From the NCBI RefSeq assembly GCF_000715075.1, contig NC_134102.1:47377348-47441347 (forward strand): a stretch of 64,000 bases of DNA, written 5' to 3'. Below are positions 23,319 to 35,899 of this stretch, in pieces. A program made the position numbers and the translations under genes. Each line of letters opens with the position of its first letter. The first letter of the stretch is position 1. This stretch comes from Nicotiana tabacum (Eukaryota > Streptophyta > Magnoliopsida > Solanales > Solanaceae). Under the pieces are notes generated by a model that was given only the letters and a program-made list of their open reading frames with translations, was not told the DNA's origin and did no database searches.

Positions 23319-23332
23319 AAATGGGGGAATGA
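23319..23332 (+). promoter_or_regulatory. Polypurine tract of nested Tekay element
   Basis: AAATGGGGGAATGA directly before the 3' LTR start TGTTACACCCC. Confidence 0.85.
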
Positions 23333-25310
23333 TGTTACACCCCATGTTTTCGTACGTGAAAGTACACCATAAGTAAATTGATGAAAGCTCGGAAATGAGA
23401 TGTTAGATCCCGCATTTTCGTACGTAAAAGTTTCGTTGTAAGTTAATCTACGTAAGCTCGGGAATGAGATTATTTTGAAGTTATAAGTATTATGCTATTT
23501 CAACAAGCGATAAGTAAATTCGCGAAGGTGAGAGGATAAGCGAATCGAAGGAAATGAGTTTCGTTAAAGTTTGACAATTTGGGATAAAATACGGTCTGAA
23601 CTATAATACCCGGTATTTATGGACTAGTACCATACAAGGTACCACATGACCAGGAAAATAAGATATATAAAGTGTGTTAAAAGTGAGTAGTATTTTAAGT
23701 AATTTGAGATCATTCTTAATTATGTGGGTAATTAGTTAATTATTAGTTTAATGGGAGATTAACCAAGAAATTAAGGATTTGTGGATAATTAATAGGTGGG
23801 GACAAATTCCCCCACGTGGAAGCCAAGAAGCCTTAGTTAAATATGACTCTTAAGTGATATAACTTTGTGTCACAATTACAAGATTCTGTGTCTTAGTCAT
23901 TATTCAAGTGAGTTTTAAAAAGGACCTCTTTAATTCATTATGGAATCTCTACAAAAGTTAAAAGAATGCTTCAGCAACTCATTCATGAAACATTAGATGT
24001 TAAGCAACGTGATTGTGCTACAAAAATCATACGAGACTATGTAATGTTATAGCAACGGGATTTTGTGATTCTAAGAAAGTACGGTGTAATCTTTCTCAAG
24101 AATATTATACGGAGTTTTCCCTACTTCGATCCGCCGTTATGTGTTGTCGCAATCAATGGGTGTTAAAGAGATTATCAAGAGAATCGGTTCAGGTATGTTA
24201 AGGCTATCCCTTCGTTCTTTTTGGCATGATCCATACGATACAAATGAAACGAGTAAACACATAATTTTCATAAATGACTCTATTCATAGAAGTACTAGGG
24301 GTGTCTATATTCTTGATTCCCCATGTTAATTATTATTATTTCTTCTGTTCATGGGTCTCAGAAAAATACGTAGTTGATAAAGTTTATTTCATGATGTTAA
24401 TCAGAGGCATAATGGTCTTATGACGTACCGGGAGATTTTATTGACGTACTTCACATGCATTGCATTCCTTTACACATGTACATTAACCCATGACCAGATG
24501 GCGTTATATATGCGTATATATGTATATATATGTATATGGGATATGGAAAAAGGTTACGGCGTTATATACGCACCACCACCTGATCAGCTGGTATACGTTG
24601 ATGATTTGCCCACAGTGGCCGAGATGATATGATGGGATGCCCTCAGAGGCTTGATGATGTTATGAACACATATACCTATGCATGGTATGACATTTATATG
24701 CATATGCATGACATTATAAATATTAATGATTCACAGAGTTATTCAGACTTGCATATTGAGTCTTTTACTCTATGTTTCTCTCATGTCTATTATTTACTGA
24801 TTTTCATTCCTTACATACTTGGTACATTATTTGTACTGACATCCCTTTTGCATGGGGACGCTGCGTTTCATGCCCACAGGTCCCGATAGACAAGTCGAGA
24901 GTCCTCCAAGTAGGCTATCAGCTCAGCGGAAAGTGTTGGTGCGCTCCATTTGCTCCGGAGTTGCTTGTTTGGTAAGTATGATTTAGACGTATATTGTTTG
25001 GTATGGCGGGGATCTGTCCCGACCTTTATGACAATTATGTATTCTTAGAGACTTGTAGACAGATGTCATGTACATAAAAGATTGTATGGCCTTGTCAGCC
25101 TATGTTCAGTGTATGAATGGTTATTTTGGTCTTATAGGCCCGTATGTCTTATGTATAAATTGGTATTACTTGTTGTATTCTACCTATCTCACTTGAGCCT
25201 CTCCGGCTCATTTATCTATGATAGTATGATACGAAAAGATACGTTATGTTGGTACTCAGTTGAGTAAGGTACCGGGTGCCCGTCGCGGCCCATCGGGTTG
25301 GGTCGTTACA
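23333..25310 (+). repeat. 3' LTR of nested Tekay element
   Basis: A 1978-bp LTR from TGTTACACCCC to GGGTCGTTACA, partner of 16737-18719. The 68-bp duplicated start is present here as well (23333-23400 and 23401 onward). The LTR is followed not by the expected 5-bp duplication TTAGA but by a primer-site sequence (next entry). Confidence 0.92.
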
Positions 25311-25326
25311 AAAGTGGTATCAGAGC
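25311..25326 (+). other. Primer-binding-site sequence outside the 3' LTR
   Basis: AAAGTGGTATCAGAGC follows the 3' LTR on its outer side. It equals the spacer plus primer site that belong on the inner side of the 5' LTR, and it matches the tRNA better (TGGTATCAGAGC) than the element's own site. Immediately after it the interrupted Tat integrase resumes. Confidence 0.85.
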
Positions 25327-25375
25327 AGGAACATGGCACACCTCATAATATAATATTGCTGATGAACATCACCTG
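25327..25375 (+). pseudogene. Last codons of the second Tat integrase
   Basis: The sequence AGGAACATGGCACACCTCAT followed by TATTGCTGATGA resembles the end of Tat pol (family ending PRTW...L..YY then stop). About 30 bp of the original gene, and the target duplication, appear to be missing between 16736 and 25327. About 60 bp beyond, a phrase GTCCCAACTGGATTTTTC with AAGGTTTTTAACGAGGCA is also typical of the 3' UTR of such elements. Confidence 0.6.
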
Positions 25376-25796
25376 AACTGAAAGTATGTGCTACACTCGT
25401 TTTTCCTTCGTCCAATTTTTGTCCCAACTGGATTTTTCTAGCAAGGTTTTTAACGAGGCAGCAACAGAATGCATACTACGAAGAAAGCTCCAACAATAGC
25501 AATAAGACCTTTAATAGCATGGCACACAAGCAAAGATCCACTCTAGGACAATTAGATAATCTTTTGCTCTATAGAAAAATTCCCACCGGGAAGCTAAGTT
25601 TGTTATCGAGCAAAGGTTACCCGACCGTTCACAAGTACAAACCACTAGAGGGTTGTTAGATAGTTCTTCGCTCGATAGCTGAATTACTGAGGGGAAGTAA
25701 AGTGTGTTACTGAGTTAAGGATTATCTAGCAATTCATTAGTGGGATCCTAGAAGGTACAAGGCTTCCAGTATTCCAATTCGCATTCTTCGCATTCA

Positions 25797-25810
25797 AACA
25801 CTGGGGGGAA
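25797..25810 (+). promoter_or_regulatory. Internal polypurine-tract-like site of second Tat element
   Basis: CACTGGGGGGAACA, the counterpart of 3441-3451 in copy 1, lying between pol and the antisense gene. The DNA from here to 26429 holds only the palindrome listed next. Confidence 0.55.
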
Positions 25811-26137
25811 CAATATGAGGATACGACAATAATGACTGCCACATCGACCGAGAAGCGAAAACCGAAAACATAGTTGTATCATCAGGACCGGGGACTGCTC
25901 GGCCAGCCCGTAGAAATAAGTTGTATAAGTTAGCCACAAGTAATGGCAATTTATTTTTTCAGTATAACAAATGCTTATGTACTTTTTGAAATTAGAAGGA
26001 ATAAAATGAAGTCCTTTTGTTTTTATCTTGTTTCTTGTCTGAACAATGAATTAACTTTGTCATTTGAATGTTAAACTAGTACTTCAAATGCTAGTGACGT
26101 AATAAACATGAGACGTCCTCTTCAAGAGCACCGTAAA

Positions 26138-26157
26138 CATAAGAGGGCCCTCTCTTA
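26138..26157. other. GC-core palindrome downstream of the antisense gene, copy 2
   Basis: ATAAGAGGGCCCTCTCTTAT, 273 bp beyond the stop codon of the antisense gene, matching 3926-3949 in position, core and flanking words (GAGACGTC, TCTTCA). Confidence 0.75.
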
Positions 26158-26429
26158 TAAAAACCCTCATGTAAAAGGGTTGATTTCAGAAGAACTCATG
26201 CCTGGAATCAAAATGCTTTCGGGAAAAATACACCCAAGGCTTCACATAATAAGACGCAAACAGTAAAACTTACACTATTAAGCAAAAAAGAGAGAATGCA
26301 AAGAATAAAACTTGCATAAATGTTCAAACAAAAGAAAGACTCAAACAATACTTGAGCAAAAATATGTTTTTATTTACAATAACACGCCAAAATGGCACAG
26401 ATGCAAGAATTGAAAAAAGAAAAAAAAAG

Positions 26430-29215
26430 CTAAACTGCAGCATCTCGGGAACCCGGAGGAAGAGAAGTGTTTGAGCCCCCAGGGGAAGTGGATAGATCTA
26501 CCGATGGCTCAACATTTTGGGCTTCAACATCTTCGTCTTCCGCTTCCTCTTCAGTTCCCAAAGTTTCTGAATCGGAAGCAACAGGCTCAGCCGGGAGACC
26601 ATTTTTAGAAGCCAACTCAAGCTCACGGGCCTTAGCAATTTCAGCATCAAAGTCAATGATACCATCTTTGGCCTCTTCCAAGGTTTTTCTTCTCATGTTG
26701 TACATAGCGTATGTTTTCTCAAGGACAAGGGAAGTCGCTCGACGCTTAAGTTCTTCTTTGAGTTGGGTTACCTCAGTAGAAAGGCTTTCCCGGGCGGATC
26801 TAATGGATCTAAGACTAACATCAAGGTCGCGGACAGTTGAACCAAAGAGCCTATTATGCTCGATGGTTTTCCTATACTTCTCCTCCAGCTAGGCATGTTT
26901 CGTCCCCGCAGCAACAAGCTCTTCAGTTTTGGAGTTCAAGGCTGCCTCTAATTTAGTCAATATTTCAGCGAAGGCAGCCTCACGATCCGATGCAGTAAGA
27001 ACAACATTATGAACTTCAATCCATTTGGCCTTAGCCTCTTCAAATTTAACCCTCAGAGGGGCAGTCTCTTGGCTAAGGGTCTGCTTCTTGCTCGCTTTGC
27101 TGCAAACAAGCCTCCAATACAACGACCTTAGTGGCTTTGGCTTCCAGCTATGAGAGGCGAGCGACACTTTCCTCCCGCTTTTCCAAAAGCTGATCCCGTG
27201 CGGAGGTAATTTCTTCCTTCTCATGGATCAACCTCTGAAGGCCGTCGGAAAAAAGAAAGTTGGCCTACAAAGCAAGAAAGGCAAAACTCAAGATATGATC
27301 AGGCAAAAATAAAAGAAATAACAAATGAAGAAAGAAATGTACCGCTGCGGCGTTGTGCATGGTGTTGTTCAACAAACACTCTCCTGAGAGTGCCTGAATC
27401 TTTACCCAATCTTTCTCTGAAGCCAAAGGCTTCAAAAAATTAGCAAGCTCCACCAACCGAGATAGCAAGTTGCATCCGGTAGAGACCGAAAGAGTAACAT
27501 TCCTCCTCCTTTGTGGATCTTCAGAAGGGGCAGCATAATTTTTCCCCAATATCCCATGAACTGGTGACTGGGGAAGAGGAACACCTTCTTCGTGGTCAGG
27601 TGTGACCGGTGGAGATGATGTAGCAGTTGCTGGTGGAAGAGTGGATGAAGGTAAAAATGATATAGCAGTTGCAGGTGTTTGTGAAGATGGAGTTGAAGAG
27701 AGAGAAGCAGCTGCAGCAAACACAGTGCTGATTGTTGTTTGCTCATCAGCCGAGGACGAAAAGGACCCGGTACTCAGCCCCAAAATATCGGACGTGACGA
27801 CTGGGATACGGAAGCAAGAGTTGGCATTATTCTCCAATATCATATTCCTCCCAGAGCGCCGAGACATCGTCCTCAGATGGTCTAACTAACTCGACATGTT
27901 GAGCATTCTGTTGAGTTGATGAGGATATTCACCTTCTATGTAGAGAAGCTCCCCCATCACTAGCTTCTCCATCATCGTCGATCATCACAGTGTCTATGAC
28001 CGGCCCGGGAGGAGGGCTAGTCACCACAACTACCGGAGACTACTTGGGGCAACAATCTTCGCCTTCTTATTCTTTTCCTCGGCCGCGGAAGAGCCTCTTC
28101 TTTTCGGTTGTTTGTCCTCCGACCGGGGATTCCGTAAAGAAACACTTATGCCCGAAGCAGGCCCGGAGACACCTGTTCGAGTAAGCGCCTGCTGAAGCAG
28201 CCTCTCCGCATCAGTAGGATCAGCCAAAACATCCTCTTCGGGGACAACAACAGAGCCCTCGAGTAGACTAGATTTCAGAGAAAAGATAGAAGGGGTCAAT
28301 CAATTTCTTCACATAAAAAAACTAAAACAAGGTGAGTCTGAGTTACCATGGTTTTTGGCCTTCCACCCGTATTTAAGGCCTAGTTCTTTCCACGTGCGGG
28401 TTTCAGGCATAGTGAGATCCAAGATCTTCTGGACCCACTGGTCCAAGCCTTCAACCATCGGTGGGACCCACCGAGTTGCTGAAACAGGCGAAAGATAGAG
28501 GATCAATACAGGTATAGAAGAATACCTAATAAAAGAAATATTAAACAAGGAGCTTACGAGTACGGTTCTATGCTTTCAGAAAGGATGAAGCTGTTGCCAG
28601 AATGATGTCATTGGTGGCAACTGCAACAAACCGTTCCATCCACCCACGGTCGTTGTCATCATCCATGTTAGATAACATAGCATGGTGGACACGTTTGCTT
28701 AAATTTATCATTCTCCCGCGGAAGATTTTGGGGGAATAAAGATTCATCACATGAGCTAAAGATAGCTCCTCTCCCGTCTCTTGGCACAAGCGCCGAAGAC
28801 AGGCAATCATCCTCCACACAGAAGGACTTACTTGTACCAAACATACCTGATAGCGGAGGAAGAACTCCACAATAATGGAGTCAAGCTCTCCACTCAAAGA
28901 GAACGCACCCAAAGTAAAGGGATACGTATAAAAATATGTAAAACCCTCCTTGGGAAGGGTCACTCGCTCCGATAGATCAGGAGCAACAATATCCAAATCA
29001 TGGCAGCGGCAGTCTTCCTTCACGACAGGAAGAACGGATGGAAGAAGGATATCTGCCAATAGCCCATGTGCGAGGGAGAGCGAAGGGAATTTATCTTCGA
29101 AGTCTTTTGTTGTAACAAGACTTCTCGGAATGATGGAATCCACCATTGGAGGAACAGCATCCTCAGCTTTGTTCTTTCCCTTTGAAGAGCTAACGTTCTT
29201 TGAAGAAGAAGCCAT
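26430..29215 (-). pseudogene. Antisense multi-exon gene of Tat element, copy 2
   Basis: Homologue of 4222-6923. Exons read by eye: 28558-29215 (start MASSSKNVSSSKGKNKAED), 28347-28478, about 27343-28267 and 26430-27264. Donors are GTAAGC, GTAACT and GTACAT; acceptors are TTTCAG, ATCTAG and TTGTAG. Exon 2 is 132 nt as in copy 1, and the exon 1/2 junction gives NRT-PTRW against NFT-PTMK in copy 1, same phase. Exon 1 carries YTYPFTLGAF, SPSVWRMIACLRRL, NLYSPKIFRGR and GWMERFVAVA, the family core. Exon 3 is low-complexity Ser/Thr/Pro, exon 4 a long coiled coil with acidic tail. Exon 1 has a TAG near 28568 (probably CAG), exon 4 has a TAG near 26889, and exon 3 has a frameshift. The first Met was taken over the upstream one at 29368 because copy 1 starts at the same alignment point. 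Confidence 0.75.
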
Positions 29216-29540
29216 TTGGATGAAAGAAAAGCTTTTTTGTTTGAAGGGATTTAAAGAAAGGTTTATTAATAGCAAGAAAGGTTTTAGAAAACTTGGAAAA
29301 TTATGGAGTATAAGGGGAGAAGGTTGAGGCGTATAAGTAAAAGTTTTGGCGGCTAAATTCATGACCATGATTACCTCGATAATCGGTAAAAGCTGGGATG
29401 ACGCGTGTTTGGGGTATTAAATGCGGAGAGACGTGTGTCTAGTCAACCGTCAGAAGCCTTCAGAGGGGATCATAGTAATTCCCGCCAAAAGAGTGTTTCT
29501 ACCAACTTCCTGGTGACACAAAGTTATGTCACCGGAAAGC

Positions 29541-29552
29541 AATGGGACTATC
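29541..29552 (+). promoter_or_regulatory. Polypurine tract remnant of second Tat element
   Basis: AATGGGACTATC directly before the LTR, eroded relative to copy 1 (AAGTGGGGGGACTATC). Confidence 0.55.
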
Positions 29553-30144
29553 TCTATAGGGTAAAATATGATATGCTACGTGGCCACCAAAAAAAGGGAC
29601 ACGTGAAACCTAAGACGAGCCATAGCCAACACTGAAGGCAACGGTCTCATCTGTTACCGAAAAGAATAACGCTCTTAAGGATGCAATAAATACTCTTCGC
29701 CCGATAGCATTTAATGGAGAATGTTCCACAACGTTAAGTGTGTTGCCCATTACAAGGAATTTGATATTTATGCTCACCATTACATCTTCATCAGTGACCT
29801 CATAACTGACATTAAAGAAGGGCACGATCCTAGGACCACCTTTCCTAGACGTAGCTATAAATAGTGAGCTTTATTATCATTGTAAGGATACAAATTTTCT
29901 AGCAAACTAATACTACAATCTACTCAAAGCTCTATTCAATTTTATCTTCTTATTTTCTATTCTTGTTCTTATTACTGTTGCGCCCGGAGGCTTCACTATC
30001 AGAGTCTTTATTTCTGTCATTTCGTCTTCCTATCAAGGCTAAGTGTTATATATTTCTTCAATTATCTTGTTATTTCAGGATCAAATTAATTCACTTGTCT
30101 AAAAACCACGTATAAATTCAACTATACCATTTTACGGGTAAACA
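29553..30144 (+). repeat. 3' LTR of second Tat element
   Basis: A 592-bp LTR, TCTATAGGGTA (start mutated from TG) to GGGTAAACA, with a TATA box CTATAAATA at 29855-29863. It is parallel in length and ends to 7234-7823. The 5' LTR is lost because the element is truncated at 15476. Confidence 0.78.
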
Positions 30145-33100
30145 AATATAACACTACTTGGTCTATTTCATCGAAATTCTCTTTGTAAATGGTCTTGTAA
30201 GAACCAAATTAATTATCATATAAATCAACTTTATTTTACTATAATCTGTAAATAAAATTTCAAACTCACTCGTTATTAAGAGTTGATCCTGTAGCTCATT
30301 ATTTTGGAGTACCATTTCTCTATATGTCTATCCCGTACACATATAAATTAATTAAAATAATAATAACTCGCTTGAGGAAAAATAACTCAAAGTTTATTTT
30401 GTTCCAACAACTTGCGATAATTATATGGAGTCTTTTAAACATAAAAAAAATATTTTTAAAGCTAGCAAAATTTTATGGCTGCTACATCCTCTTCCACTTA
30501 AAAATATTCGTGAAATCTTATGAACACGTCATCTTTATGTGGTCTCGTCTTCCTATACTTCAAACCTCACGCGCTTCTTCCGAGCCATTTGGATCCAACC
30601 AACTCTCATTCCATTAATGCAATATGTGTCTCAAGAATCTAATTCGCAAAACCTTAACGATAGTTCAATATGAAACGAGTGCAACCTTTTCAGGTAAAAT
30701 TTATATTTATCCCATATGAAAACCATGCTCATCTTATCAAGTCTCTCAAGCTTACCGAAATCTCAAAAGCATCTCTCCTGTAATTGGGACTAATACCATT
30801 TTTATACATGTCTTATAGCAGCTAACAACAACATCCAATGGTCACAGTTACATGCTATGGAGTTTCAGGCGACTCCAGGTGATCATATACAATGCAACAG
30901 TTATAAGACTAGGACTTAAATAACGACATAGCACAAAGGTGTGAACATATATGTATGAACATTATTACAATCTGTGGCGTCAACACATAGAGTCTAATAG
31001 CCACATCTAATTTTCTATAATACTTGCCCCAACTTCTTGCTCATTATAATTTTTTTCCACTTCAACTCTGTCAAAGATGAATGATTAGTTCAATTAAATA
31101 TTTTTCTTCCAGAAACAGTCCTAATTGTACTCGTTATAAGCAACTTTACACTTAAAATATCTGAAGCAAGGCATCTACATATTTCACATGTAGTAATTAC
31201 CATGGACAAATGTCACTTTGAAGATTAAAATAATTATAGAAGTACATTAGTCTCCAAGTTATCATTTTAAAAAATATGCACCAATATACAATTTCCTTTC
31301 CAAAAAAGAGAAAACCAGTGACTACATCGTCTACTCAATAAAGTCTTGCAACTAATTTCACATCAGAAAAAATTCACGTGTCTTATAGCTGGTCAGTGTT
31401 TGGTGCAACTTAATTCGTAATCATGAAATCTCTATACAAAAATTCCTCTAGCCCATTTCCAATATAAATTTAATGTAATGATGCTATAGCACCACACTTT
31501 GGTCCAACCTATAGCACAACTGAGCGATCCTTTAACCATGCAGTTATTATCGACTTAATCTAATTAACTTTCCCTGTCACGTTAACGGGTTGTCCCCTGT
31601 AATGGATGCACATGAGTTATCCATCTTGGCTACGTTTGTGGTCATCTACATGACAAGAAGTTTCTGCCTCTTCAACTCTTGTGGCATGGACATCGTCACC
31701 TTCCTTCCCAGAGATAGATTTGTTCAATCGTCACAAGATTTCAAAGATATTTGTAAATGTTCTTACACGTGGACATTAATAACTTTCTATCATTTTCTTC
31801 CTCCACTGGACATGATCCTCCTTATTGGACCAATACCATAAAGGGATCTTACTAGGTTGAGAACTTTCCTTTAAAGGAGCAAGTAAGTTATCGGTATTCA
31901 CATATACCTCGTAGGAACGAAATTGACTTCGCAAAGTCATAACTCTATAGTTTGAGTTCTTGTTCATACTCCATATATATTTTCTCTAATATCGTTACTT
32001 GAATCGAAAAATGGTTTTCTTAAAACTTCATTTGTCATTCATGTTGATCATCAAAATATCTTATCAATATTTGCGACTATCTTTCCAGCCCATGCTGTAC
32101 TAGATACAATTATCAAATATAACTATTTGCACTGAATACTGTATTGGATAACATTCGTGCCAACTTATTTCAAGTACTCGAACTCTCTTGATAGTCCATC
32201 TTTTTACCACGGTATGTTTCAGTCTCACAGCTTAACGTCATACTCAATCTATAACTTTTAACAATCCGCGCACAATCGTAAAGCATACAGACGTAAAATC
32301 TCATACGTTATGCAGAATGCATATCAATACAAAAATCATAGTGCGGGATCCCTCGAATTCCCACACATTTTACCCAGACTGTAATCAATAAATATGTATT
32401 GGTGTGCCGAGTCTCATACTCAACCTCTTATTATGTTGGTTCATTAAGCATTAAGCCTTATTCTCTCGCAATAGCAGAAATTCATACACAGACTATCACC
32501 ATTAACAAGTTTTACATCATGCAGTGCCACTATCACACTTATACTGAGTGCACTTGGATTATGCATGCTTACGTTATAGTTACACTTTACCACCACGCAA
32601 TCACTAATAATAGCTATTCACTTCAAGAAGCATTAAGCTGAGAACCGTATAAGCTCTTTCCTCAAAATTCTTTCACCACCAAACCGAATATCCTAGACGT
32701 GGCTAAACTATTATACTTCTTACTTTCCCGCTTAATTCTTTCCTTTTCCTGATCACACTCATAATATAGAGTTTTATCCACAATCCATGATATTAAATTT
32801 GCGTTTAGGCAAAACTCATATCTTTAGGTCACTTTGCCATCCACACGGATTCTCAACGTTCAAAAATATGACTAAACCCAATCTTCTTAAGAAAAGCAAT
32901 TCGGCAAGAATTTCATTGAAAATAAAGTTATCCCAAAATTTATAACTTGTCGGACTCAACTACAATTAATATACACAGCATCCCACATACTCAAGGCCAC
33001 TCTTAGCTTCGCATATATAATTCAAACTTCCAAGTCAATTGTATCGTCTAGAGGAGGATACGCGTGCCCTAGCCGTGGCGAAAGAAACATCCCATGTTTA

Positions 33101-33253
33101 AACTCAATTCAACTTAACACACGAATAAGGAATGAAAGAATGGAAAATACCCTGGATATTCAGTAGCCTCAAGGTTATAAGTATGGACGTGTACATACCC
33201 ATAAACAAAGACTCTATCAAATATTGCTCCATGACCCGGGACTTAAAGCCTAA
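30145..33253 (-). pseudogene. Decayed internal region of a minus-strand LTR element
   Basis: About 3.1 kb with no frame above 85 codons. Orientation is inferred from the primer site and LTR at its right end. I could not recognise gag or pol domains in it, so 'internal region' rests on position only. The Tat LTR borders it on the left, suggesting the second Tat element inserted into it or replaced its left part. Confidence 0.45.
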
Positions 33254-33265
33254 GTTCTGATACCA
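33254..33265 (-). promoter_or_regulatory. Primer-binding site, minus strand
   Basis: TTCTGATACCA on the + strand, i.e. TGGTATCAGAA on the minus strand, matches initiator tRNA-Met apart from the last base and lies four bases from the LTR end TGTCACATCC. Confidence 0.8.
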
Positions 33266-33979
33266 ATTTTGTCACATCCTAAAATACCCCCTAGATGTGA
33301 CTGACACCCAACTAACACTACCTGCCCGGCGAACCAGCTTATACCATACACTTAGCATTTATTCAAAACTCAACCTCTTATAAATGCAAGTTCCTAACAT
33401 TTCAATAATTAAATGTGAATGATGAATAATCCAAATTGTTTCATAAATATTTATGTATAATAATAACCAAAATGGAGGAATAACACTTTAGCCCAAATAC
33501 CACTCTAGACCATGGAGCATCTAAGAGAATTATAAAAGACTCAAGATCGGGTGAGTAAACCCCAAAATAAAAGACATTATATAAATAAATAATAAAGACT
33601 CTTTTGGTAGCCTCCACGAACAATGTTGTGGCTCACCTCAATAATTAGATGAACTCTAGCGAACTCGTCAGCTACTAGCTATGTCGTCACGAATAGTATC
33701 TGCATCGACATGCAGGTAAGGAGTGAGTTATACTTGAATATAACCCAGTAAGATCCTCGATCCACCACTTTAAATACCGCTAAAATAAGTGTCAGAAAAT
33801 ACAAACACACCAAATCGAACATGATATATAATACATACGACAATTATACAACAATGCAATAATATGTATCAATAGAGTTAACAAATATTAACCAATATGA
33901 ATACACATATCTCAACACAATACACACCAAGGACTTCTCATAAATGGCGGTGAAGCAAATTAACTAACACTCCGACGAG

Positions 33980-34240
33980 TCCATGACGGCACCACAATGC
34001 CTCAAATATATGACGGAGCATACACAATACCCACTGAAGCATACACAATGCCACAATAATATCAAGAAGCATACACAATGCTCCAACATAATCACACACA
34101 GTCGTATCAAACCATCAAATCCAACATCATGGCTCACAGCCGTATCAAACTATCAAACCATCAAATCTAACATCATGGCTCACAACCGTAACACACCATC
34201 AAACCCAATGCCATGGCTCACAGCCGTATCACACCATTAA
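33980..34240. repeat. Minisatellite in LTR, about 38-45 bp unit
   Basis: Tandem imperfect units containing CATCATGGCTCACAGCCGTA and TCAAACCATCAAA, preceded by shorter repeats of GCATACACAATG. Confidence 0.85.
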
Positions 34241-35899
34241 ATAATTTATACAATAATTTTTAGTATTTTTCATAAAATAATATATTTGCGGCTAGTCAAA
34301 GAATACCGATTCTACCAAGCACACACTTATCCCAACACATGGACCAGGAAGACGAAACACATTTTCACAATGGATTTTGGAAAAGCAAGCATCAAAATAT
34401 AGAGTCTCACTTATCTCTCAAATAACAAGTCCTCCAACCTTGCGACGTTAAAAAACCAACCAAACTGTCTCCAAGGACCTCAATCTATAAAAATATTGCT
34501 TAACGATGTCAATTACGCTAGTCGGAGTTATTTCATAATTTGTGGAATGTCAAATAAAAGTCAATTCCCTTTAATATGGTCAAATCCCCGCGTGTTCGAG
34601 TTACCCATAGTTGAAGAATCCAAATCTATTTTCAAGTTTCAATTTTTATGTAATTGATGGGTCAGCTCTCAATTCTGCTATACTTTAAGCTTAGAGCTAA
34701 GTCTCAATATTCTATACCTTAATATATGAGTTTAAAGGTAATTTCACATATTTCAATATCAGAAATTACACCCAATATCCAATAAACAATTCATGTTTAA
34801 TAGTATTCATGTTCTAAAGTAATAATTATAACATAAAAAGTACTCAAATACCTTATGACATGCCGACTGCACAACTGAAATAGGAGTTTTTCAGTTCCTT
34901 TTCATTGATCACTGACGCAACATAGATTGGTCCTTATTACCCCAAATTCTACTTAGTTGATGATGATACCAAGTGTTATACAAGTAGCATCTATAGTCTT
35001 TTTTCCATTTCAGTTTCTCCGTCTAATGATTTTCGATAATTCCCTTTTTGTGTGGTTTTAGTTTCGTAGGAACCAAGACCTTATTTACTCTTCTTCTATG
35101 TCCAGGTCCTTATAATACGTGGGCCAGCAAGAATAACATGGATTAGCCTAATACTTCATCCTTATATATTATCCTGTGATGACCCGATAGGTCATCTTGA
35201 GATTTAGCCTTTATTTTTGTATTTCGAGACCTCGATTAGCTCCGTTTAATATTTCTCAATTTGCGTGCGCAGTCCGCATCCTAATCCGGAAAATCTTTAT
35301 GTGAAAATTGAAGAAATGTGAAATTTTGCCTTAAAAATGACTAGAGTTGACTACGGTCAACATTCTGTACAAACTGACCCGAATAAATATTTTAACGGTC
35401 CCGGTAGGTCCGTATCGTGATTTGGAACTTGGGCGTATGCCCGGAATTTAATTCGAAAGTCCCTAACTTATTTTGACTCATTTTGCCGAAATCTAGCATT
35501 TTTGAAAGTTGGAAATTTCTATGTTTGACCGTAAGTTGACTTCTTAGCTAACGGGTTCGGATTTTGATGTTAAAACTTGAAATAGTTCTGTATTGCTATT
35601 TGATACTTGTTTGCAAAATTTGGTTCAATTCGAAAATTTATTTGACATGATTCGGACGCTTAAACGTGATTCTAGTGTTATTGAATTTCACTTTGAAAGT
35701 TCATTCGTTTTGAGGATTGATTCGTAGATTTAGATGTTATTTTGGTGATTTGATTGCGCGAGCAAGTTCGTATGATGTTATTATAATTGTGTCCATGTTT
35801 CGTTTAGAGACCGAGGGGCTCGGGTAAATTTTGAATAGGCAACGACTTGATTTTTGGACTTTGGAGATAATTGATGCCTTCTCTGTTGCTGGTGTGATC

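Noticed and set aside
25082..25267. 61-codon + strand frame near the end of the right Tekay LTR
   Set aside because: It is disrupted in the left LTR copy and lies in non-coding LTR sequence.
26467..27889. Plus-strand frames of 95-141 codons opposite the antisense gene
   Set aside because: They are shadows of the minus-strand coding exons and have no recognisable domain.
30145..33253. Host gene fragment between the second Tat element and the LTR at 33270
   Set aside because: I looked for exons with splice signals and conserved protein words and found none; position next to a primer site favours decayed retroelement interior.
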